From an uncultured Alphaproteobacteria bacterium (GTDB lineage Bacteria > Pseudomonadota > Alphaproteobacteria > Caulobacterales > Caulobacteraceae), in NCBI GenBank assembly GCA_903909375.1, contig CAIVVM010000063.1, positions 1 through 64,000 of the forward strand: a stretch of DNA of 64,000 nucleotides, read 5' to 3'. This document shows positions 58,410 to 64,000 of this stretch, one piece after another. The notes beneath the pieces are model-generated. The model searched no databases, was not told the origin of the DNA, and saw only the letters and a list, made by a program, of their open reading frames with translations. The first letter of the stretch is position 1, and the number at the start of each line of letters is the position of its first letter. The position numbers and the translations under genes are program-made.

Positions 58410-60725
58410 ATGTTCAGCAAGCTCTCAACCCGTTTGACCGTGCTCCATGCCGCCATGTTCGGCGCGGTGCTTCTGATCATTTCGGGAGCAGTCTTTCTGG
58501 CGATCTCCAGCGCGGCCCAACGGCAGGGCCGGATGGAACTTGCCGCTACCGGGACGGTATTCGATCGCGTCTGGACCATGCGCGCGGAACGATTGGCTGA
58601 GGGCGCCACGCTCTTGTCACGGGACTTCGGCTTTCGCGAAGCCGCCGCAACGCGCGACGCGGCGATGATCGAGGCGGCCGTGGTCAACCTGCGTCGTCGC
58701 ATGGGGATTGATCTCGCCTTCATGGTCGATGCGGATGGCCGGGTGATCGGCGCAAACCTCCCCGAGGCGGATCGCCAGCGTCTGGTCCGGTCATTCGCGG
58801 CGTCCGATGACCCGTCAGGCGTATTTCTGGTCGGCGGTCAGCCATTTCAGATGGTCAGCGCGCCGGTGTTGTCGCCGGAACTGATTGGCTGGCTGGTGTT
58901 CGCGGTGCGGCTGGACGATCGGGAAATGCGCGCTCTGGAACAGCTGTCAGCCATCCCGCTGACCGCGCGGGTGCTGCTTCGCTCACCAAAGGACGGCCTG
59001 TCGGACGCGGTCGGCGCTTCCGGATTGACCCGTCCGACCGTGCGCGGATTTATCGATCAATCCCTGAAAGCCAGGGGCGGGCCTGCTGTTCTGGAGCTGG
59101 CGTCCGGTCATGTGGTCGCCCTGGTGAAACCGCTTCACACCCTGGAGCCCGGCGGCGGCGCGGTGTTGCTGTTGCGTTACCCTCTCGCCCAGGCGCTGGC
59201 GCCGTTTCGTCCGGTGTTGATCATCGTTGGCCTGCTGGGTTTGATCGGGCTGGCCGTGGTCAGTTGGGGCAGCTGGATTCTGGCGCGCGGCGTGACCCGA
59301 CCGATCTTGGAGCTGGACGAGGCCGCGCACAGACTGCAGCGCGGCGAAGACGCCCGGGTGGACATCAAGAGCGACGACGAGATCGGTCGACTGGCCCGCA
59401 GCTTCAACGCCATGGCTGCCGAGATGCAGGATCGTGAACGCCGCATTACCCATCAGGCTCTGCATGACGACGACACCGGCCTGCCCAACCGGCTGGCGCT
59501 GGAACGGGTGGTCGAGGCCCACGCGAACTGGCCGGAGGGACAGGTCTTTGTGGCGGCGCTCGGCATGGACCGTTTCAACCACATGCGCGGCGCCATCGGG
59601 CACAAGCTGGCGGCGCAGGCGGTGCGCATGGTCGGTAACCGGTTGGGGGGGCTTGCGCCCACCTGTGGCGTCGCGCGGATCTCCACCGAGGTGCTCGGGT
59701 TCGTGCTGATCGCCGAGGGCGCGTCGGCGGCGCTGGAGGACGTGCAGCAGCTGCTGGCTCAGCTGGAGCAGCCGGTGCGAGTGGGCGGCGAGTCGATCGA
59801 CGTGGCCCTGAGCGTGGGTATTGCCCCACTCGAGGACGGCGCCGTGGGGCCTGCCATCGAGCGCGCTGTGGTCGGTCTCGATCAGGCGCGCGCTGCACGG
59901 CGCAAGATGGGGATGTTTGATCGGCAGGCCTACGGCGATCCGGCCGAAAACCTGTCGTTGATGTCCAGCCTTCTGACCGGCATCCAGGATGGCCAGCTGG
60001 AGCTCTGGCATCAGCCGAAGTTCGACATGCGTCGACGTATCGTCACCGGCGCCGAGGCGCTGGTGCGCTGGAATCACCCGACCCGCAGCATGATCGTCCC
60101 TGACGTCTTCATCCCGATGGCCGAGGAAACCGGCCATATCCGCGCCCTTACGGAATGGGTCGTCCGTCAGGCCGTGGCCGATCAAAGGGCCCTGGCTGAC
60201 GCCGGCCACAGAATTGATGTTGCTGTGAACATCTCCGGGTGCATCCTGGGCGAACCGGACTTCGTGGATTTCGTGGCCGAGACCCTGAAACCGGCGGTCG
60301 GCCAGATCTGCTTCGAGGTCACAGAAACCGCCGTTATCGAAAATCCGGATGCGGCGCTGAAGATGCTGGACCGGTTCGTTGACCTCGGCGTTTCCATCGC
60401 CATCGATGACTTCGGGGCCGGGCTGTCGTCTCTCGCCTATCTGAAGCGGATCCGCGGCCATGAGCTGAAGATCGACCGCTCCATCGTCCAGGACGTGGTC
60501 GGCAGCCAGCGCGACGCCCTGATCGTGCGCTCCACCATCGATCTTGCCCATAGTCTGGGCCTGAAGGTCGTGGCCGAAGGTATAGAGACCAACGATCAGT
60601 TCTCCCTCCTGTCGGCCATGGGATGTGACCAGGCGCAGGGCTATCTGGTGGCCCGGCCCATGCCGTTAAGGCGTCTCTTCGACTTCCTGAACGAAGATCG
60701 TCAGGCGTTGCGCGCTCACGCCTGA
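58410..60725 (+). CDS. Membrane-bound EAL phosphodiesterase with HAMP and degenerate GGDEF
   Basis: A 771-residue sensor enzyme. Membrane helix 1 (residues 12-33), a periplasmic Cache-like sensor domain (about 40-260), helix 2 (267-292) and a HAMP domain (SWILARGVTRPILELDEAAH) lead into a GGDEF-like domain with IGHKLAAQAVRM but ISTEVLGF in place of GGDEF, so no cyclase activity is expected. The EAL domain is intact: EALVRW (549-554), NISGCIL, EVTETAVIENP, DDFGAGLSSLAYLKRI, KIDRSIV and EGIETNDQ. It should hydrolyse c-di-GMP under control of a periplasmic signal. Preceded by 2 bases from the secreted protein gene, its likely sensory partner. Confidence 0.92.
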   Translation: MFSKLSTRLTVLHAAMFGAVLLIISGAVFLAISSAAQRQGRMELAATGTVFDRVWTMRAERLAEGATLLSRDFGFREAAATRDAAMIEAAVVNLRRRMGIDLAFMVDADGRVIGANLPEADRQRLVRSFAASDDPSGVFLVGGQPFQMVSAPVLSPELIGWLVFAVRLDDREMRALEQLSAIPLTARVLLRSPKDGLSDAVGASGLTRPTVRGFIDQSLKARGGPAVLELASGHVVALVKPLHTLEPGGGAVLLLRYPLAQALAPFRPVLIIVGLLGLIGLAVVSWGSWILARGVTRPILELDEAAHRLQRGEDARVDIKSDDEIGRLARSFNAMAAEMQDRERRITHQALHDDDTGLPNRLALERVVEAHANWPEGQVFVAALGMDRFNHMRGAIGHKLAAQAVRMVGNRLGGLAPTCGVARISTEVLGFVLIAEGASAALEDVQQLLAQLEQPVRVGGESIDVALSVGIAPLEDGAVGPAIERAVVGLDQARAARRKMGMFDRQAYGDPAENLSLMSSLLTGIQDGQLELWHQPKFDMRRRIVTGAEALVRWNHPTRSMIVPDVFIPMAEETGHIRALTEWVVRQAVADQRALADAGHRIDVAVNISGCILGEPDFVDFVAETLKPAVGQICFEVTETAVIENPDAALKMLDRFVDLGVSIAIDDFGAGLSSLAYLKRIRGHELKIDRSIVQDVVGSQRDALIVRSTIDLAHSLGLKVVAEGIETNDQFSLLSAMGCDQAQGYLVARPMPLRRLFDFLNEDRQALRAHA

Positions 60726-60772
60726 CTCGTGGAGGGCGATTTGACCGGAGCGCTCCTCACGCGCGCCGCGTT

Positions 60773-62296
60773 CTAGACCTCGAACCTTACCCCCTGCGCC
60801 AGCGGCAGGGTGTGGCCATAGTTCACGGTGTTGGTGGCGCGGCGCATATAGGCCTTCCAGCTGTCGGAGCCGGCTTCCCGGCCGCCGCCGGTTTCCTTCT
60901 CGCCGCCGAACGCCCCGCCGATTTCGGCGCCGGACGGGCCGATGTTGACGTTGGCGATGCCGCAGTCCGACCCGCGCTCGGACAGGAACAGCTCGGCTTC
61001 CCGCAGGTCGTTGGTGAAGATCGATGACGACAACCCCTGCGGTACGTCGTTCTGGGCGGCGATGACGGCGGCCATTTCGGAATATGGCATCACATAGAGG
61101 ATCGGCGCGAAGGTCTCGCGCTTCACAACATCGGCTTGCCCCGACATCTCTACCAGCGCCGGTCGAACATAGAGCCCGCCGCCGACGTCGACCGGCTCCC
61201 CACCCGTCACGATCCCCCCGGCGGCGCGGGCGTCGGCCAGCGCCTGCTGCATCAGATCGAACGCGGCCTGATCGATCAACGGGCCGACCAGGGTGTCGGG
61301 CGCGCGAGGATCGCCCACCCGGACCGAGGCATAGGCCGCCTTCAGACGCGGCAGGAAGGCGTCGTACAGGCTCTCGTGAACGAACAGGCGCCGCAGCGTG
61401 GTGCAGCGCTGGCCGGCTGTGCCCATGGCGGCGAAGGCGACGCCGCGCAGGGTCAGGTCCAGATCCGCCGACGGCGCGACGATGGCGGCGTTGTTGCCGC
61501 CCAGCTCCAGCAGGGCGCGGGCGAACCGGGCGGCGAGGCGCGGCCCCACAGCGCGGCCCATGGCGGTGGACCCGGTCGCCGACACCAGCGGGACCAGAGG
61601 ATGCTCGACCAGCGCCTCACCCACCTCGCGCCCGCCGATCACAACGGCGGACAGACCCTCCGGCGCGGCGCCGAACCGGGTTGTCGCGCGTTCAAACAGC
61701 GCCTGGACGGCCAGCGCCGTCAGCGGGGTCTTCTCCGAGGGCTTCCATACGCAGGTGTCGCCGCACACGAGCGCCAGGGCCGAATTCCATGACCAGACCG
61801 CCACCGGGAAGTTGAAGGCCGAGATGATCCCCACGACGCCCAGCGGCCGCCAGGTCTCCATCATCCGGTGCTCGGGCCGCTCCGTGGCGATGGTCAGGCC
61901 GAACAGCTGCCGCGACAGGCCGACCGCGTAGTCGCAGATATCGATCATCTCCTGCACCTCGCCAAGCGCCTCGGAGGTGATCTTGCCGGCTTCCAGGGTA
62001 ACGAGGGCGCCGAGGTCTGCCCTGGCGGCGCGCAGCTCTTCTCCGAACAGGCGAACCAGCTCGCCCCGGCGCGGTGCGGGCACGCTGCGCCAGTCGAGCC
62101 AGGCGGTGTGGGCGATCTCGACGGCCCGGGCGACGTCCGAAGGCGTAGCGTCATGCACGTGCGCCATTACCTCGCCGGACACGGGAGAGCGAACGGGCCG
62201 GGCGCCGCCCGTCCAGAGGGTTTCCTGCACGCCGAGACGGCGGAGAACGGCGGCGGCGTCCGCCGCGACGGAGGTGATCTTCATCTGGACCGTCAT
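60773..62296 (-). CDS. Aldehyde dehydrogenase, ALDH7 / alpha-aminoadipic semialdehyde type
   Basis: A 507-residue NAD(P)-dependent enzyme of the ALDH7 (antiquitin) branch: LARRLGVQETLWTG-like opening, IISAFNFPVAVWSWNSALAL, VWKPSEKTPLTALA, ATGSTAMGRAVGP, the catalytic Glu in LLELGGNNA (E264) and the catalytic Cys in GTAGQRCTT (C298). It probably oxidises 2-aminoadipate 6-semialdehyde (piperideine-6-carboxylate) in lysine breakdown, because the gene just upstream, 3 bases away, is a saccharopine-dehydrogenase-type gene and an Lrp-like regulator is divergent from both. Confidence 0.9.
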   Translation of the reverse strand: MTVQMKITSVAADAAAVLRRLGVQETLWTGGARPVRSPVSGEVMAHVHDATPSDVARAVEIAHTAWLDWRSVPAPRRGELVRLFGEELRAARADLGALVTLEAGKITSEALGEVQEMIDICDYAVGLSRQLFGLTIATERPEHRMMETWRPLGVVGIISAFNFPVAVWSWNSALALVCGDTCVWKPSEKTPLTALAVQALFERATTRFGAAPEGLSAVVIGGREVGEALVEHPLVPLVSATGSTAMGRAVGPRLAARFARALLELGGNNAAIVAPSADLDLTLRGVAFAAMGTAGQRCTTLRRLFVHESLYDAFLPRLKAAYASVRVGDPRAPDTLVGPLIDQAAFDLMQQALADARAAGGIVTGGEPVDVGGGLYVRPALVEMSGQADVVKRETFAPILYVMPYSEMAAVIAAQNDVPQGLSSSIFTNDLREAELFLSERGSDCGIANVNIGPSGAEIGGAFGGEKETGGGREAGSDSWKAYMRRATNTVNYGHTLPLAQGVRFEV

Positions 62297-62299
62297 GAC

Positions 62300-63406
62300 C
62301 TACTCGGCGGCGTCGCGAAAGGGGGTGGCTTGCGGCGCGTAGAAGCGTCCGAAGCGGTTATACAGGAAGGCCGCCAGGGGAATGTCCTCCTGACGGATGA
62401 AGCCCGTCTGCGGCAAGGCGCCGTCGGCCAGCATGTCCAGCACCGCGCAGATGGCGCCGGCGGTTGTGATCTGGATCGCGCTCTTCACCTCGCCGCCCAC
62501 CGGCCTGGCGAAGACCTTGTTGACATAGGTCTCCTGCATCAGATGCCCGGCCTTCAGGCCCGAGACCGTCACAAACACGATCACCACATCCTGCAGGGTG
62601 GCCGGCACGGCGTTCTCCAGAATGTCCTTCAGCACATCGCGGCGATTGCGCAGGTTCAGATCGTTCAGCAGCGCCTTCATGATCGCCGCGTGGCCGGGAT
62701 AGCGGATGGTCTTGTAGTTGAGGTTGCGGACCTTGCCCTGAAGGGTCTGGCACAGCGTGCCAAGGCCGCCGGAGGTATTGAAGGCTTCATAGGCCACGCC
62801 ATCCAGTGCGAAGGCCTCGCACTCTTCCAGCGCAGGAGCCTCCCGCAGCACGCCGCCGGTGATGGCCTCGCAGGGCTCGCAGTATTCGTTGATCACCCCG
62901 TCGGTCGACCAGGTCATGTTGTAGTTCAGGGCGTTGGACGGATACCGGGGCAGGGCGCCGACCCGCAGGCGCACGTCATGCAATTGGTCAAAGTGTTTGA
63001 TCAGGTCCCAGGCGGCGATCGTGATGAAGCCGGGCGCCAGGCCGCACTGCGGGACAAAGGCGGTGGTCGCGTCGACGGCCAGGTCGCGGACGATGCGGCT
63101 GGAGGCCACATCCTCGGTGAGGTCCAGATAGTGGGCGCCTGCCAGCTTCGCCGCCCGGGCCACGACGGTGGTCAGGTGGTAGGGCGCGCAATTGACCACG
63201 GCGAAGACGCCCTTCAGCCGCGCGGCCAGGGCCTCGGCGCCGGTGATCGCCATCGCCAGGGCAGACACGCCGGGTCGCTCCCGAAATGTCATCAGGGCGT
63301 CTTCGGACTGATCGACGATCAGGGCTTCATAGTCTCCGCTCGCCACCAGAAGATCCACGACCGTGGACCCGATCTTCCCGGCTCCGATAATGGCCACTCT
63401 GCGCAT
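62300..63406 (-). CDS. Saccharopine dehydrogenase-family protein (lysine catabolism)
   Basis: A 368-residue oxidoreductase with an N-terminal Rossmann fold MRRVAIIGAGKIGSTVVDLL, the AVVNCAPYHLTTVVARAAKL block and FVPQCGLAPGFITIAAWDLI, then the Sacchrp_dh C-domain (RVGALPRYPSNALNYNMTWS, TDGVINEYCEPCEA). It may act on saccharopine or lysine to yield 2-aminoadipate semialdehyde, which the ALDH7 protein would then oxidise. The start ATG 63406 has GAGGG 7 bases before it. It is the first gene of the operon and shares a 122-base control region with the Lrp gene. Confidence 0.88.
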   Translation of the reverse strand: MRRVAIIGAGKIGSTVVDLLVASGDYEALIVDQSEDALMTFRERPGVSALAMAITGAEALAARLKGVFAVVNCAPYHLTTVVARAAKLAGAHYLDLTEDVASSRIVRDLAVDATTAFVPQCGLAPGFITIAAWDLIKHFDQLHDVRLRVGALPRYPSNALNYNMTWSTDGVINEYCEPCEAITGGVLREAPALEECEAFALDGVAYEAFNTSGGLGTLCQTLQGKVRNLNYKTIRYPGHAAIMKALLNDLNLRNRRDVLKDILENAVPATLQDVVIVFVTVSGLKAGHLMQETYVNKVFARPVGGEVKSAIQITTAGAICAVLDMLADGALPQTGFIRQEDIPLAAFLYNRFGRFYAPQATPFRDAAE

Positions 63407-63469
63407 CGCTCATTCCCTCAACATCCTGCACGCGAGGGTTCCGGGCTTCAGAGTCGATGGCAATTGCAC

Positions 63470-63523
63470 TTTCGGCGATGTGGTGGAATATTCCCGGCGA
63501 AACGAATAGTCATTTCGGCGAAA
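63470..63523. promoter_or_regulatory. Three phased palindromic repeats, likely Lrp/AsnC operator
   Basis: Three related 11-bp units have cores CGGCGA at 63473, 63495 and 63516, so 22 and 21 bases apart (two helical turns). The best, TTTCGGCGAAA (63513-63523), is palindromic around a central base. The second and third share the direct repeat CGGCGAAACGA. They lie in the control region between the Lrp gene and the saccharopine dehydrogenase gene. Confidence 0.65.
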
Positions 63524-63528
63524 CGACG

Positions 63529-63954
63529 ATGGATGATCTTGACGAGCACCTGCTGGCGCGGTTGCGGGAAAACGCCCGGGCGCCGGTGGCCGAGCTGGCG
63601 CGGGCGCTGGGCCTCTCGCGCACCACGATCCAGAGCCGGCTCGCCCGACTGGAACGCAGCGGCGTGATCGCCGGCTATTCGGTTCGGCTGGCCAATGCCT
63701 ACGGGGCCACGCGCGTCCATGCCTTCATCATGCTGACCGTGGAACCCAAACAGGCCGCTGCCGTCACCGCGGCCCTCAGGCGCATGCCGGGTGTGCGGCG
63801 GCTTCAGTCGGTGAGCGGCCCCTTTGACCTGATCGCCACCGTAGAGGCGGCCGATGTCGCCGAGATGGACGCCGCGATCGACGAGATCGGCGCGGTGAAG
63901 GGCGTCGAGCGCACCAATTCCTCCATCGTGCTCTCCACCAAGTTCGACCGGTAG
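63529..63954 (+). CDS. Lrp/AsnC family transcriptional regulator
   Basis: A 141-residue regulator with an N-terminal HTH (MDDLDEHLLARLRENARAPV, AELARALGLSRTTIQSRLAR) and a C-terminal RAM ligand domain (VHAFIMLTVEPKQAAAVTAA, LQSVSGPFDLIATVEAADV). It is short and lacks extra domains, as usual for Lrp-type proteins that bind amino acids. Divergent from the lysine-catabolism operon, it is the likely sensor of lysine or a breakdown product. ATG 63529 follows directly after the repeat array, so binding should also repress its own gene. Confidence 0.92.
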   Translation: MDDLDEHLLARLRENARAPVAELARALGLSRTTIQSRLARLERSGVIAGYSVRLANAYGATRVHAFIMLTVEPKQAAAVTAALRRMPGVRRLQSVSGPFDLIATVEAADVAEMDAAIDEIGAVKGVERTNSSIVLSTKFDR

Positions 63955-63960
63955 GCGCGC

Positions 63961-64000
63961 ATGGCCCGGATCCTCGCCGTTCACGCCCACCCCGACGATA
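63961..64000 (+). CDS. PIG-L/LmbE family deacetylase, first codons only (cut by window edge)
   Basis: Thirteen full codons are visible: MARILAVHAHPDD, with the Zn-binding HPDD motif and the beta-strand ILAVHAH typical of LmbE/PIG-L N-acetyl deacetylases. It starts 6 bases after the Lrp gene stop. The call rests on this short motif only; the rest lies outside the window. Confidence 0.7.
   Translation, partial: MARILAVHAHPDD

Noticed and set aside
58983-60551. Long open frame antisense to the EAL gene
   Set aside because: It mirrors codon structure of the sense gene (high third-position GC) and shows no domain; similar antisense frames at 2715-4442, 54296-55606, 55782-56633 and 49050-50108 were dropped for the same reason.
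1-64000. Prophage, integrative element, CRISPR array, tRNA or rRNA
   Set aside because: No integrase, transposase, phage structural gene, regularly spaced repeats or tRNA-like cloverleaf was recognised by eye; a tRNA or repeat scan was not possible here.

Overview
The window is GC-rich, densely coding chromosomal DNA from an alphaproteobacterium, most likely a member of Caulobacterales (Caulobacter, Phenylobacterium or Brevundimonas type). Support for this: an adjacent Flp pilin and CpaA prepilin peptidase (Tad pilus), an alphaproteobacterial-type RpoH, an orphan FliK/FhlB pair, isoquinoline-oxidoreductase-type genes, c-di-GMP enzymes, RND pumps and REP-type palindromes with the core CCCGGC-GAAT-GCCGGG. 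Genus assignment is inference. No rRNA, tRNA, CRISPR array, transposase or phage gene was recognised.

Layout. 0-8 kb is one long minus-strand series: amn, a tyrosine phosphatase, a class V aminotransferase, an Atg22/UMF1-like MFS protein, pilA, cpaA, leucyl aminopeptidase and a cut NlpC/P60 peptidase. 8-14 kb holds a dicarboxylate symporter, a GGDEF-EAL protein, a START-like protein, a secreted PhoD and a RluD-like pseudouridine synthase. 14-19.4 kb has rpoH, then an accessory patch: a small unknown gene, a helicase-less single-chain restriction-modification enzyme and the frameshifted remains of an AraC-type regulator. 19.4-33 kb: pyrC, a TetR gene divergent from a two-gene RND pump, an alpha/beta hydrolase, a flavin oxidoreductase, a pseudo-receiver protein, purA, a VOC protein, a threonine dehydratase and fliK/fhlB-like genes. 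33-39.6 kb is a complete OMF-adaptor-RND operon with a divergent TetR gene. 39.6-43.8 kb is a divergent four-gene membrane-lipid modification cluster. 43.7-54 kb: a DUF4239 membrane protein, a methyltransferase, LemA plus two TPM-domain proteins, an iorAB-type molybdoenzyme, and a 1116-residue single-chain biotin-dependent acyl-CoA carboxylase. 54-64 kb: a GPH-type symporter, a CoxE-like VWA protein and MoxR ATPase split by a REP doublet, a shrunken plastocyanin-like gene joined to an EAL-domain gene, a lysine-catabolism pair with a divergent Lrp/AsnC regulator, and the first codons of a PIG-L deacetylase.

The most interesting signals lie between genes. The pyrC leader can fold a hairpin that buries its Shine-Dalgarno sequence and starts at the predicted transcription start. 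The purA leader carries a terminator-like hairpin followed by six T. The Lrp gene is preceded by three helically phased palindromic repeats. The lipid cluster has an ECF-type promoter-like element followed by a perfect inverted repeat. The restriction-modification gene, phoD, both RND operons and the EAL operon each have palindromes in their upstream regions. Among proteins, the pseudo-receiver with Glu at the phosphorylation site, the plastocyanin relic, the AraC relic and the helicase-less restriction-modification enzyme deserve follow-up.
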